Shown: positions 37,508 to 47,725, numbered from the stretch's first letter. The stretch is DNA of 64,000 bases from Nocardioides sp. YR527 (GCF_900101045.1 NZ_FNFN01000002.1:248001-312000), one strand, 5' to 3'. Numbers and translations: made by a program. The notes: generated by a model not told the origin, from the sequence alone.

Positions 37508-38290
37508 ATGTCGCGCCGCGCCAATGACGTCCATCGTCGCTTGGATGCGCTGCGCGCTGCGGTCGAGCTCTTGATGAACGAGGGCTACGAACCCGCCTAC
37601 GCCGGGGTGGCCGGTGCGTCCGGTCCGCTCGCCGAGCCCGAGCGTCGCGGCTCGGGTGGCACCCACGAGTCCACGCCCCGCTCCGACAACGAGCCGGACG
37701 ACGACACCGAGCTCGCCGCCTCCTCGGAGGAGAGCGAGGCCGACCGCACCCGGCTGATCGCGCTGGTCGAGCTCGCCCGCAAGGGCGACAAGGAGGCGTT
37801 CGGCCTCCTCTACGACCACTACAACGGTGCGGTCTACCGCTTCCTCTTCTACCGGACCCGCTCCACCCAGGTCGCCGAGGACCTGACCTCGGAGACGTTC
37901 TTCCGGGCGCTCCGCTCGATGACCGGCTTCCGCTGGCAGGGCAAGGACTTCGGCGCCTGGCTGATGACCATCGCGCGCAACCTGGCCACGGACCACTTCA
38001 AGGCGGGACGTACGCGCCTGGAGATGACCACCGAGGACATGGGTCAGCACGACTCCTCCTCGGACGGGCCCGAGAAGATCGTGATGGCCGGGGTCACCAA
38101 CGAGATGCTGCTCGGCGCTCTCTCCAAGCTCCCCGACGAACAGCGCGACTGCATCATCATGCGTTTCCTCCAAGGGCTGTCGATCGCGGAGACAGCCGCT
38201 ATCCTCGGGCGCAGCGACGGAGCCGTGAAACAGCTCCAGCTGCGCGGGATCCGCAATCTCGCCAAGCAGATGCCTGACGGGATCCGCTGA
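37508..38290 (+). CDS. ECF sigma factor, BldN-like
   Basis: The 260-residue sigma factor has region 2 (EAFGLLYDHYNGAVYRFLFY, then AEDLTSETFFRALRSM) and region 4 (LSKLPDEQRDCIIMRFLQGL, then IAETAAILGRSDGAVKQLQ). It is longer than most ECF factors, with an N-terminal extension of about 85 residues, as in Streptomyces BldN. The neighbourhood (rex, hem genes, HAD phosphatase, DUF5667 gene) is that of bldN. Whether the organism differentiates, and which genes are under its control, cannot be told. GGGAGG precedes the ATG. Confidence 0.8.
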   Translation: MSRRANDVHRRLDALRAAVELLMNEGYEPAYAGVAGASGPLAEPERRGSGGTHESTPRSDNEPDDDTELAASSEESEADRTRLIALVELARKGDKEAFGLLYDHYNGAVYRFLFYRTRSTQVAEDLTSETFFRALRSMTGFRWQGKDFGAWLMTIARNLATDHFKAGRTRLEMTTEDMGQHDSSSDGPEKIVMAGVTNEMLLGALSKLPDEQRDCIIMRFLQGLSIAETAAILGRSDGAVKQLQLRGIRNLAKQMPDGIR

Positions 38291-38432
38291 TGACTGTGTT
38301 CCGCACCACCTTGAATGCTCGACCGGTTGCCGTAACCCGCGGCCGGGGCGACTCGTTGTCCGACATGGCAGCGCCTTGTGCGCAGCTGTTTCGACGAATC
38401 CCTGACAGCCGACACCGAGTAGGAACCCCCCG

Positions 38433-39623
38433 ATGAGCCCGGCATTCCCGGCGCGAAAGCGTGCCGACGAGTTCGACCGAATGGTCGCGGCCACTGCCGC
38501 GACGGATCGGCGTGCCTCGCAGTCTGCCGACGAGCTTCGTGATCTGGCAGTCTTCGCTTCGTCGCTCTCCACTCTCAGCGACTCAGCCGTCCCCAGTCGC
38601 GACTTCTCCGTCTCCCTTCGCGAGCGCCTGATGGCGGCGGCCGACACCGAGCTCGTGCCCGCGCCCCGCACCGAGAAGACCGTCGAGCGCAAGCTCACCG
38701 TCGGTCCCGTGCGCAGGCCGCGCCGGCAGCGCAATCTGGCCGTCGCCCTCGCCGCGATGGCGATCGTCGGCGGCACCGCGGGTGCCGCGGCCGCGTCCCA
38801 GACCGCCCTGCCCGGTGACTCGCTCTACCCGGTCAAGCGCGCCGTGGAGAACGTCTCGGCCGGCTTCACCGTCAGCACCCAGGCCCGCGGCATCCGGATC
38901 CTCGAGGACGCCGGCACCCGCCTGCGCGAGGCCAAGTCGCTCGTCGCTGACGCGCCGATGACCGACTCCGAGCGGGTCACCACGACGCTCGAGACCTTCT
39001 CGCGACAGGCCGCCCACGGCTCCGACCTGCTGATCAGCGACTTCGAGCAGTCCCAGGACAACGACTCGCTCGCCCAGCTGCGTACGTTCGCTGCCGATGG
39101 CGTCGAGGAGCTGGCCGAGCTGAGCCCGAAGGTGCCCGAGCGGGCCGAGCCGGCCGTCTCCGACGCCGCGCAGACCCTCGTGCTGATCGACCAGGCCGCC
39201 GCCCAGCTCTGCCCCACCTGCGAGGGTGGCATCACCGAGCTTCCCGCGACGCTGGTCTCCAGCCTCACCTCCGACATCGACGGGCTGCTTCCGGCCGACA
39301 CCGTCGTCGAGGCCGAGGCGCTGCCGCCGCTCACCCAGGACGACAACGCCCTCGACCTGCCCTCCATCGACCCCGACAAGATCGGTCCCGGCTCGGTGAC
39401 CGACCCCAAGGGCACTCAGGACGACCCAGCGAAGCCCTCCGAGGAACCGGAGGAGGACGGCAGCATCCTGCCGAGCCCCAGCACCCCCTCAGACGGCGAC
39501 CCCTCCGAGGACCCGGACACCGACCCCGAGACCGTGACGGACCCCGTCACCGGTCTGGTCACCGGCGTCACCGGCCTGGTCGGCGACGTGCTCGCCGGCG
39601 CGACCGGTCTCCTCACCCCGTAA
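38433..39623 (+). CDS. DUF5667 protein, RsbN-like anti-sigma factor
   Basis: The 396-residue protein is the likely membrane-bound anti-sigma factor for the preceding gene. The N-terminal cytoplasmic part (1-95) is followed by one transmembrane segment (about 103-125, LAVALAAMAIVGGTAGAAAA), then an outer DUF5667-type region (ALPGDSLYPVKRAVENVSAG). A Pro/Asp/Thr-rich, low-complexity tail ends it. In Streptomyces the gene following bldN, rsbN, has this role. It starts 142 bp after the sigma gene. Confidence 0.75.
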   Translation: MSPAFPARKRADEFDRMVAATAATDRRASQSADELRDLAVFASSLSTLSDSAVPSRDFSVSLRERLMAAADTELVPAPRTEKTVERKLTVGPVRRPRRQRNLAVALAAMAIVGGTAGAAAASQTALPGDSLYPVKRAVENVSAGFTVSTQARGIRILEDAGTRLREAKSLVADAPMTDSERVTTTLETFSRQAAHGSDLLISDFEQSQDNDSLAQLRTFAADGVEELAELSPKVPERAEPAVSDAAQTLVLIDQAAAQLCPTCEGGITELPATLVSSLTSDIDGLLPADTVVEAEALPPLTQDDNALDLPSIDPDKIGPGSVTDPKGTQDDPAKPSEEPEEDGSILPSPSTPSDGDPSEDPDTDPETVTDPVTGLVTGVTGLVGDVLAGATGLLTP

Positions 39624-39631
39624 AGCACCAC

Positions 39632-39724
39632 GCCGAGGCGTCACTGCCGTCGGCCGAGTGGGCACGCGTGTGCCGCCTCGGTCGACGCGAGTGACGTCTC
39701 GGCCGACGGGGGTGACGCCTCGGC
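39632..39724. terminator. Long imperfect hairpin between convergent genes
   Basis: Arms 39632-39658 and 39698-39724 (27 bases each, about two mismatches) start GCCGAGGCGTCAC and end GTGACGCCTCGGC. The loop contains a second small hairpin GGCAC/GTGCC. It probably terminates both the anti-sigma gene and the acyltransferase gene; a dispersed palindromic element is another reading. Confidence 0.65.
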
Positions 39725-39738
39725 TGGGGTGGGTTGGG

Positions 39739-40695
39739 TCAGCCGAAGACGGAGGCGCGCTCGCCCAGCAGGCGGTAGAGGGTCTGCTGGATCGTCTCAC
39801 GCACCTGGTCGGTGACGTTGAAGACCAGCATCGGGTCGTCGGCCTCGGCGGCGTCGTACGCATCGGTGCGGATCGGCTCGCCGAACTCGATCAGCCACTT
39901 CGACGGGAGCGGGATGAGACCCAGCGGCCCGAGCAGCGGGAAGAACGGCGTGATCGGCAGATAGGGAACGCCGATGACCTTGGCGAGGGCCGGGATGTTG
40001 CCGACCAGCGGATAGATCTCCTCGGCTCCGACGACGGAGAGCGGCACGATCGGGACGCCGGTGCGCAGCGCGGAGGAGACGAAGCCGCCGCGCCCGAAGC
40101 GCTGGAGCTTGTAACGCTCGCTGTAGGGCTTGCCGATGCCTTTGAAGCCCTCGGGCCAGACGCCGACCAGCTCGCCGTTGCGCAGCATCCGCTCGGCGTC
40201 CTCGCTGCAGGCCAGCGTCGCGCCCGCCTTGCGGGCGATGTTGCCGACGATCGGCATCCGGAAGACGAGGTCGGCCCCGAGCGGGCGCAGGTCACGCCCG
40301 AGCTCGTCGTGGATCGAGACCATCGTCATCAGGCCGTCCATCGGGATGGTGCCGGAGTGATTGGAGACGATCAGGGCGCCGCCGTCGGTCGGGATGTTCT
40401 CGATGCCGCGGACCTCGACACGGAACCACTTCTCCTTGATCGGCCGCAGCACGGCCAGCATGAAGCGTTGGGTGAGCTCGCGGTCGAAGCCGTATTCGTC
40501 GACGGAGTATTCGCCCGAGATCCGGCGGCGCAGGAACACGATGAACCGAGCGAGCTGCTCCTCCCACTCGGCTCCGAAGACCTCTTTGGCAGCGATCTCC
40601 AGAGCCGCGGCCCAGTCGGCCGCCGGGATCGCCCGCAGCGGGTGGCGCTCACGCGCCGTGGTGCCGGTTAAACCCTGGGCGGCGGACTCAGTCAC
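39739..40695 (-). CDS. Lysophospholipid acyltransferase family protein (PlsC-like)
   Basis: The 318-residue enzyme has the acyltransferase block I (LIVSNHSGTIPMDGLM) near residue 120, GVWPEGFKGIG as the block III-type motif, and GVPIVPLSVVGAEE as the last block. It is expected to transfer an acyl chain to a glycerolipid at the membrane. The His-Asp spacing (H-x6-D) is one or two residues longer than the classic HX4D, but this variant is usual in actinobacterial members. It overlaps the epimerase gene by 8 bp. Confidence 0.78.
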   Translation of the reverse strand: MTESAAQGLTGTTARERHPLRAIPAADWAAALEIAAKEVFGAEWEEQLARFIVFLRRRISGEYSVDEYGFDRELTQRFMLAVLRPIKEKWFRVEVRGIENIPTDGGALIVSNHSGTIPMDGLMTMVSIHDELGRDLRPLGADLVFRMPIVGNIARKAGATLACSEDAERMLRNGELVGVWPEGFKGIGKPYSERYKLQRFGRGGFVSSALRTGVPIVPLSVVGAEEIYPLVGNIPALAKVIGVPYLPITPFFPLLGPLGLIPLPSKWLIEFGEPIRTDAYDAAEADDPMLVFNVTDQVRETIQQTLYRLLGERASVFG

Positions 40696-41707
40696 CGGGC
40701 GCTCCTGTCAGTCGGCTCTCCAAGGCGGCCAGCGCACGGTCGGCACGGTTCACGGACGGCATCACGCTGTCCGCAAAGTCTACGACCGTGTCTTCGGTCG
40801 TGTATCGAGGTTCGAAGCCCAGCAGGGAGCGCATCCGCGTGGTGTCGACGCCGCGACCGTAGGTCAGCAGCGCCTTCAGCTCGGCGGGATACTCGCCGCC
40901 GCCGAACCTCGCCAGGCCGAACAGGGGCTCGGGGATGGGCACGGTGACCCGCTGCAGCCGTCTCGCGACCTGTGCATGGGTCAGCACCCCGTCGCCGGCG
41001 ACGTTGAACGTCCCGGGGACCCCGGTGCGTACGGCATGTTCGAGGACGCCGTAGAGGTCCTGCTCGTGAAGAAACTGAAGGCGCGGGTCGAAGCCGAGCA
41101 CGTTGGGTACGACCGCTCGCCGGAAGTGGGCGGCGATCGGGCTGACCACGCTCGGGCCGAGGACGTTGGCGCAGCGCAGGACCGTGACGGCGATGTCCGG
41201 GCGACGACGGGCGAAGCCGCGTACGTAGGACTCGATGTCGGCCACGTCGCGGGCATAGCCAGAGGACGGGGTGCGCCGCGGCTCCATCGACTCGGTGAAC
41301 ATCGCCGGGTCGCGGCTGCTCGCCCCGTAGACCTGGGTCGTCGACTTCACCACGACCTGGCGCAGGGACGGCGCGGTCTGGCAAGCCGCGAGGAGCTGCA
41401 TCGTCCCGATGACGTTGAGCTCCTTCATCGTCGAACGACCCCCGGTGGTGCCGGGGGTCGCGATGACGCTGAGGTGGACGACGGTGTCGACCTCCTCCTT
41501 GGCGATCACCTTGGCGATCACCGGGTTGCGGATGTCGGCTCGGACGAATCCGACTTTGCCGATGTCGCCGCGAGGCGGTGCGACATCGACGCCGATCACT
41601 CGCTCGACGTTCGGGTGGCGGGCGGCAGCGCGCGCAAAACGGCGCCCGAGGTCACGCGAGACCCCGGTGACCAGGAGGACCCGACCGGGTCCAGAGCGTT
41701 CCGCCAC
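40688..41707 (-). CDS. NAD-dependent epimerase/dehydratase family protein
   Basis: The 339-residue short-chain dehydrogenase-type protein has a Rossmann start VLLVTGVSRDLGRRFARA (TGxxxxxG) and an SSGYARDVADIE segment in place of the classical YxxxK, so catalysis by the usual mechanism is uncertain. The RPDIAVTVLRCANVLGP stretch is family-like. It lies 14 bp after the bS22 gene and just before the acyltransferase, as in mycobacteria (galE2-like). The substrate is unknown. Confidence 0.72.
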   Translation of the reverse strand: MAERSGPGRVLLVTGVSRDLGRRFARAAARHPNVERVIGVDVAPPRGDIGKVGFVRADIRNPVIAKVIAKEEVDTVVHLSVIATPGTTGGRSTMKELNVIGTMQLLAACQTAPSLRQVVVKSTTQVYGASSRDPAMFTESMEPRRTPSSGYARDVADIESYVRGFARRRPDIAVTVLRCANVLGPSVVSPIAAHFRRAVVPNVLGFDPRLQFLHEQDLYGVLEHAVRTGVPGTFNVAGDGVLTHAQVARRLQRVTVPIPEPLFGLARFGGGEYPAELKALLTYGRGVDTTRMRSLLGFEPRYTTEDTVVDFADSVMPSVNRADRALAALESRLTGAPGD

Positions 41708-41721
41708 CTACGCCACGTACG

Positions 41722-41823
41722 TCACTTGCCGAGCTTGCGGCGCTGGACGCGAGTCTTCTTGAGCAGCTTGCGGTGCTTCTTCTTCGCCATGCGCTTGCGA
41801 CGCTTCTTGATGACAGAACCCAC
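41722..41823 (-). CDS. Small ribosomal protein bS22 (AURKAIP1/COX24 domain)
   Basis: A 33-residue, extremely basic protein: [19 protein letters not shown] followed by [14 protein letters not shown]. The start is GTG at 41823. It matches the micro-protein found as bS22 in mycobacterial 30S ribosomes, which is easily missed by gene callers. It lies upstream of the epimerase gene. No other frame offers a competing reading over this stretch. Confidence 0.85.
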   Translation of the reverse strand: MGSVIKKRRKRMAKKKHRKLLKKTRVQRRKLGK

Positions 41824-42008
41824 GGGGAACCCTTCACGATCGTTGCAGAGAATGCCGGCCCGGTGCCGACGCGGCCACTCACCGCAGCGCGCGGCAAACA
41901 GACCTAGGGGGTAAGACTAACGAAGCCAGGGCACCCAGAGAGAATCGGTGACCCGATGCGACCGGTGTTGCCCCCGCGCCCTACGTGCCCGGGCGCGGGG
42001 TCCGACAA

Positions 42009-42212
42009 CTAGCCCGCGTTGTAGAACGAGCTCTTGAGGTATTCGTTCGCGTCGTCCTCCCGAACCCGGAAGGAACGACCGACACGCACCGCAGGCAGCT
42101 CGCCCGAATGAACCAACCGGTAGACCGTCATCTTGGATACGCGCATCATCGACGCAACCTCGGCAACGGTCAGGAACTTGCTGTCAGAGATGTCTCCAGA
42201 AGGAGTAACCAT
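42009..42212 (-). CDS. Helix-turn-helix DNA-binding protein, BdtA/excisionase-like
   Basis: The 67-residue protein is a single MerR/excisionase-type winged helix: FLTVAEVASMMRVSKMTVYR, then LVHSGELPAVRVGRSFRV. The start is ATG at 42212, with GGAAG before it. The gene stands upstream of bS22, as Streptomyces bdtA (SCO3328) and mycobacterial Rv0500A do. Its targets are unknown; no phage genes are nearby, so excisionase activity is not indicated. Confidence 0.8.
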   Translation of the reverse strand: MVTPSGDISDSKFLTVAEVASMMRVSKMTVYRLVHSGELPAVRVGRSFRVREDDANEYLKSSFYNAG

Positions 42213-42422
42213 CTGCTTCCACCGTTCTCTCTCGAGTGATCGCGACGCCAGCGGCTTCCCCACCTCTGGTCCAAAAACGCGATCCCAAAGTGAGAATAGG
42301 GCCTGATGTGACAGATGGGGAAGGGGACACCCTTGAGAATCTCACATACCACCGGCGTGTCGAGTTGCATTTGGGCGCGACGAACTGCGGTTTCTAGACC
42401 GTCCCGAAACTAGGTGACCGGG

Positions 42423-43628
42423 CTACGGCATCGGGTCGAGCCCGTGCAGCGGGAACACCGCTGTGCGAGTCGCGTGGACCTGCCGGTCCAGCCACGTGCC
42501 GGGGTCGTATCCGCTCCCCCAGTCGCGGTAGGCCGGTTCACGTCCGTCCGTCATGCGCAACGGCGCGACCCTCCCGAGGCGCGTCTGCACGTGCTCGCGC
42601 CAGCCACCTGGCACGTCGAGCGTCGGCTCCAAGGGATTCCCCGACACTAGCGCAAGAAGGTGCGTCCATGCGCGTGGCACGACGTCGACGACCGCGTACC
42701 CACCTCCGCCGAACGCCACCCACTTGCCCGCGCACACCTCGTGCGCGAGCTCGTGGAGCGCGACGTACGCCGCCCGCTGGCCGTCCACGCTCAGCGCCAG
42801 GTCGGCGAGGGGGTCGTCGGTGTGCGAGTCGCAGCCCTGCTGGGTCACCAGGATCTCCGGCTGGAACTCACGGACCAGGTCGGGCACGACGGCGTGGAAG
42901 GCACGCAGCCAGCCGTGGTCGGCCGTGCCGGGCGGCAGCGCGACGTTGGCCGCGGTGCCCTCGGCTTCGGGTCCGCCGATCTCCTCGGCGAAGCCGGTGC
43001 CGGGGAAGAGCAGCTGGCCGGTCTCGTGGATCGAGATCGTCAGGACGCGCGGGTCGTTCCAGAAGGCCCGCTCCACACCGTCCCCGTGGTGCACGTCCAC
43101 GTCGACGTACGCGACCTTCTTCACGCCCTGGTCGAGGAGCCACTGGATGCCGGCGGCGACGTCGTTGTAGATGCAGAACCCGGCAGCGCGCCCGCGCATC
43201 GCGTGGTGCAGGCCGCCCATGATGTTGGCGCTGTGCAGACTCTCGCCGGAGTAGACCTGGCGGCAGGCCTCGATGCTCGCGCCGACGATGTGGGCGCTGG
43301 CGTCGTGGATGTGCGCGAAGACCGGGTCGTCCTCGGTGCCGAGGCCGTGGGCGAGGTCCGACTCGCCGCTTCGGCCGGCCTTGATGACCGCCTCGATGTA
43401 GCTCTCGTCGTGGATGGTGAGGAGCTGCTCCGGGGTGCCCATCGGCGCCTCGACGACCTTCAGATGGTCGAGTACGCCGAGCTCGCCGGCCAAGCGCATC
43501 GTCAGGTCCACCCGGATCGGCGCCATCGGGTGAGTCGGGCCGAAGTCGTAGTCGGCCAGACTCTCGTCGAAGACGACCGTCGAGTGCCCCTGGCACGAGG
43601 TCGGCCACGTGGTCGGCGGAGTCGTCAT
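42423..43628 (-). CDS. acuC: Histone-deacetylase-family protein AcuC
   Basis: The 401-residue zinc amidohydrolase may deacetylate acetyl-CoA synthetase, as AcuC does in Bacillus. It has LHHAMRGRAAGFCIYNDVA, the metal residues in VAYVDVDVHHGDGVERAFW (D, H, D) and GWLRAF...ILVTQQGCDSHTDDPLA, and GGGGYAVVDVVPRAW. The ATG at 43628 overlaps nothing. It is divergent from trpS. The substrate may be the acs product at 61846, which keeps its regulatory lysine motif, but that is inferred. Confidence 0.85.
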   Translation of the reverse strand: MTTPPTTWPTSCQGHSTVVFDESLADYDFGPTHPMAPIRVDLTMRLAGELGVLDHLKVVEAPMGTPEQLLTIHDESYIEAVIKAGRSGESDLAHGLGTEDDPVFAHIHDASAHIVGASIEACRQVYSGESLHSANIMGGLHHAMRGRAAGFCIYNDVAAGIQWLLDQGVKKVAYVDVDVHHGDGVERAFWNDPRVLTISIHETGQLLFPGTGFAEEIGGPEAEGTAANVALPPGTADHGWLRAFHAVVPDLVREFQPEILVTQQGCDSHTDDPLADLALSVDGQRAAYVALHELAHEVCAGKWVAFGGGGYAVVDVVPRAWTHLLALVSGNPLEPTLDVPGGWREHVQTRLGRVAPLRMTDGREPAYRDWGSGYDPGTWLDRQVHATRTAVFPLHGLDPMP

Positions 43629-43667
43629 GGGCCACACGGTATCCGTGACGTGTGCGACACTGGAGAG

Positions 43668-43709
43668 GTGTTCAGCATTCGTTCCACCCAGTGGTGGTCC
43701 GCCTCCTAG
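43668..43709 (+). CDS. trpS leader peptide with tandem tryptophan codons
   Basis: GTG TTC AGC ATT CGT TCC ACC CAG TGG TGG TCC GCC TCC TAG encodes 13 residues with two adjacent Trp codons (43692-43697). A -10-like GACACT at 43655-43660 would put transcription start at or next to the GTG, so the leader may be leaderless. GGAG is too close to act as a normal ribosome site. It is followed by a hairpin and a terminator, the layout of ribosome-mediated attenuation. Confidence 0.8.
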   Translation: MFSIRSTQWWSAS

Positions 43710-43769
43710 GCGGTCCACCCTCTTGTCGAGCACTCACATCAGGCCGCCCACGGGCGGCCTCTTTCGTTT
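43695..43769 (+). promoter_or_regulatory. Tryptophan attenuator before trpS
   Basis: Three mutually exclusive structures are visible. Pause hairpin: TGGTCCGCCT / AGGCGGTCCA (43695-43717), its 5' arm holding the second Trp codon. Terminator: AGGCCGCCC / GGGCGGCCT (43741-43760), followed by CTTTCGTTT. Antiterminator: GGCGGTC (43709-43715) can pair with GGCCGCC (43742-43748), which would break the terminator. A ribosome stalled at the Trp codons should favour the antiterminator. Confidence 0.82.
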
Positions 43770-43813
43770 CTGACGTCGCTGACCCGTGGGCCTCACCACC
43801 CGAAAGGTCCATC

Positions 43814-44791
<978 letters not shown>

Positions 44792-44806
44792 ACGCGAGTC
44801 GCGCCC

Positions 44807-44877
44807 TGTAACACGCTGTTCGTAGGACTACTCGCCCTATCTGAACGGGCGAGAAGTCCTACGAACGACGTGTTACA
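44807..44877. repeat. 71-bp palindromic element, copy 5
   Basis: It lies between the convergent trpS and narK genes. It has the outer polarity of copy 1. Both inner halves carry CTCGCCC-type sequence (CTACTCGCCCTATC and CGGGCGAGAAG), so the core is nearly symmetric, unlike the other four. Confidence 0.9.
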
Positions 44878-44890
44878 GGGGCCGGAACCG

Positions 44891-46342
44891 TCAGATCCGT
44901 ACGTCGGCCAGCTCCCCCACCCGCGCACCCTGCGGCCGCAGGTAGACCACGAAGGTGACCAGGGCGCAGATGGCGTAGAAGACGGTGAAGGCGACGAACG
45001 CCGACTTCGTGGCGTCGAGGGGGTTGTCGACCCAGGGGCTGTTGAAGGCGATCGGGATGAGGAAGCCACCGACCGCGCCGACGGCACCGATGATGCCGAC
45101 CGCGGCGGAGGACTTCTTGGTCGCGCCGACGAGCGCGGCGTCCCGCTCGGTGGTCCCCGGGGTGGTGGCCAGCTCGGCCTCGCGACGGAAGATCGACGGG
45201 ATCATCTTGTACGTCGACCCGTTGCCGATGCCGGTCGAGGCGAAGACCAGCATGAAGAAGCCCAGGAAGGCGGGGAACCATGCCTGGTTCGCCTGCGCGA
45301 TGGCGGGCGAGGCGTCCGGGTTCGGGGTGAGCTGCATCAGCGTCCACAGCACGGCAAGGGTGAAGACGACCATCCCGACGAACGCGCCGAGCGTGACCTT
45401 CGCACCGCCGAAGCGGTCGGCGAGCCAGCCACCGAACGGCCGCGTCGCGGAGCCGACCAGCGCGCCCAGGAAGGCGAAGTAGGCGAAGTAGATGCCGGTG
45501 CCGAGCGGCGCGGGCTCGGGCACCCAGAAGTTCAGCTTGATCAGCAGCGGCATCGCGGCGGAGTAGCCGATGAAGGAGCCGAAGGTGCCGATGTAGAGGA
45601 ACGACATGATCCAGGTCTGCTTCGACTTCACCACCGAGAGCTGCTCACGCACGGGCGACTTGGCGGAGCTGATGTTGTCCATGAAGAAGAAGGCCGCGAG
45701 GATCGCGATGACGGCCAGCGCCGCGTAGACGAACGCCGCCCGCTCCAGGTGGATGCCACCGGACGAGGCCTTGACCAGCCCGAAGATGCCCGCACCGCCG
45801 ACGATGACCGGCAGCAGGAACTGGATGAGGGCGACGCCGAGGTTGCCGCCGGCGGCGTTGAGGCCGAGTGCCGCACCCTTCTTCGAGGCGGGGTAGAAGA
45901 AGTTGATGTTGGCCATCGAGGAGGCGAAGTTCCCGCCACCGAGGCCGGCGGTGGCGGCGATCAGACAGAAGACCCAGTAGGGGGTGGACGGCTGCGTGAC
46001 GGCGTACGCGAACCCGAGGGTCGGCACGAGCAGCAGCGCGGCCGACATCATCGTCCAGTTGCGGCCGCCGAACTTCGGCACCGCGAGGGTGTAGGGCACC
46101 CGCAGCAGCGAGCCGACCAGGTTCGGGATGGCGATCAGGAAGAAGAGCTGCGACGGCGTGAAGTCGAAGCCCTGAGCGACCAGGAAGGCCGAGGAGACCG
46201 ACCAGATCAGCCAGACCGAGAAGCCGAGGTGCTCGGCGAAGATCGACCAGATCAGGTTGCGGCGGGCGGTCTTCGCCCCGGTCTCCTCCCAGAAGGTGGC
46301 GTCCTCCGGACGCCAGTCGTCGATCCAGTGGCGGCGGCTCAT
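44891..46342 (-). CDS. narK: Nitrate/nitrite transporter NarK
   Basis: The 483-residue MFS transporter has about 12 hydrophobic segments and the NarK-type nitrate signature GLGGGNFASSMANINFFYP near residue 135, with a second Gly-rich part LGLNAAGGNLGVALIQF. It should import nitrate or export nitrite across the cytoplasmic membrane. No nitrate-reductase gene lies in this window. The protein ends in a basic, hydrophilic tail. Confidence 0.9.
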   Translation of the reverse strand: MSRRHWIDDWRPEDATFWEETGAKTARRNLIWSIFAEHLGFSVWLIWSVSSAFLVAQGFDFTPSQLFFLIAIPNLVGSLLRVPYTLAVPKFGGRNWTMMSAALLLVPTLGFAYAVTQPSTPYWVFCLIAATAGLGGGNFASSMANINFFYPASKKGAALGLNAAGGNLGVALIQFLLPVIVGGAGIFGLVKASSGGIHLERAAFVYAALAVIAILAAFFFMDNISSAKSPVREQLSVVKSKQTWIMSFLYIGTFGSFIGYSAAMPLLIKLNFWVPEPAPLGTGIYFAYFAFLGALVGSATRPFGGWLADRFGGAKVTLGAFVGMVVFTLAVLWTLMQLTPNPDASPAIAQANQAWFPAFLGFFMLVFASTGIGNGSTYKMIPSIFRREAELATTPGTTERDAALVGATKKSSAAVGIIGAVGAVGGFLIPIAFNSPWVDNPLDATKSAFVAFTVFYAICALVTFVVYLRPQGARVGELADVRI

Positions 46343-46599
46343 GTGGGCTCCTCAGGTGCGGGCGGTCGGCGAGATGCCACTCACCATCGCCAGCCCACGT
46401 TTCAGCAGGCGCCAACCCTCGCGCGCAGGCCCGTCAACTTCCTCTCACGACCTCACAGGGCTCACAACCTCACCGCTGCCACCGAGAAAGGCGTTACCCA
46501 AACCGGGCGATTCGATCGCCACCGGAGGCAATGAGACTGAACAACGACCGGCGACGACGCGGTCGCCGGTCGATACAGACAACACAAGGAGGACACACA

Positions 46600-47709
46600 A
46601 TGTCCAGACTTCCAAGGTGTCTGACGGCGGCTGTCGCACTGATCCTCGGCGCGGCGCTCATCGCCACCACCCCGGCAGCACAGGCTCACTCGAAACCCAA
46701 GCTGCCCAAGGGCGTACTCGCGTCCGGCCTGCTCTCCCCGCTCAGCGCGGCGGTGGGCGAGGACGGGACGGCGTACGTCTCCTCGAACTTCGCCGGGCAG
46801 ATCCTGAAGGTCCGGCCGGGCAAGTCGCCGAAGGTCGTCTACACCGATCCGAACGGCTACGAGGTCGGCGGGCTCTCGGTCCGCGACGGCGTGGTGACCT
46901 TCGTGGTCACCCGGTCCAACCGCGAGACCTTCGAGAACACGGGCAGCTGGCTGAAGCGGCTCTACCCCTCGGGCAAGGTCAAGACGGTCGCCGATCTGCA
47001 CGCCTACGAGACGAAGCGAAACCCAGACGGCCGTACGTCCTACGGGTTCCGCGACGGCGACACCGACTGCAACGCGAAGTGGCCGGCCGACATCGGCGCG
47101 CCCGCGGCCTACAAGGGCGGCATCGACTCGCACCCGTACGCCACCGCGCTCACGCACGACCGCACCTACGTCGCGGACGCCGGCGGCAACAGCATCCTGT
47201 CGGTCTCCTCGCACGGTCACATCCGGACCGTCGCGACCCTGCCGGGGATCCCGTACACGTTCACCCCGGAGGTGGTCGCCGGCTTCGGGCTCGACCCGTG
47301 CTTCGAGGGCCGGACCTACTACTTCGAGGGAGTCCCGACCGACGTCGAGACCAGCCACCACGGACGTCTCTACGTGTCCAGCCTGCCGGGCGGACCGGAG
47401 GGTCCTGAGCTCGGTCCTCGCGGCAGCGTCTTCAAGATCGACGCCAGGACGGGACACAAGAAGCAGGTCGCCAAGGGCTTCCTCGGCGCCACCGGTGTCG
47501 CGGTGAGTCCGCACGGCACGATCTACGTGGCCGAGATGTTCGGCAACAAGATCACCGCCGTACGCCACGGCCACCGCTGGACCAAGGCTTCACCGCCGAC
47601 TCCAGGGGCGGTCGAGTGGACCAGGTGGGGCGTGGTCGCCACGATCGACGTCCTCTCCGGCACCGACGGCAGTTCGGCGCCGGCCGGGAAGCTGGTCAAC
47701 CTGGGCTGA
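46600..47709 (+). CDS. Secreted ScyD/ScyE-family beta-propeller protein
   Basis: The 369-residue exported protein starts MSRLPRCLTAAVALILGAAL; a Sec signal ends near AQAHS (about 30). The rest has repeated strand units with YVSSNFAGQILKV, THDRTYVADAGGNSIL, RLYVSSLPGG and TIYVAEMFGNKI, i.e. an NHL/propeller-like fold found in ScyD/ScyE-type proteins. The ligand or reaction is unknown. AAGGAGG precedes the ATG at 46600. The 257-bp gap before it has a GACCGGCGAC/GTCGCCGGTC hairpin in the leader. Confidence 0.65.
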   Translation: MSRLPRCLTAAVALILGAALIATTPAAQAHSKPKLPKGVLASGLLSPLSAAVGEDGTAYVSSNFAGQILKVRPGKSPKVVYTDPNGYEVGGLSVRDGVVTFVVTRSNRETFENTGSWLKRLYPSGKVKTVADLHAYETKRNPDGRTSYGFRDGDTDCNAKWPADIGAPAAYKGGIDSHPYATALTHDRTYVADAGGNSILSVSSHGHIRTVATLPGIPYTFTPEVVAGFGLDPCFEGRTYYFEGVPTDVETSHHGRLYVSSLPGGPEGPELGPRGSVFKIDARTGHKKQVAKGFLGATGVAVSPHGTIYVAEMFGNKITAVRHGHRWTKASPPTPGAVEWTRWGVVATIDVLSGTDGSSAPAGKLVNLG

Positions 47710-47725
47710 CACGCAAACGAAGGGT

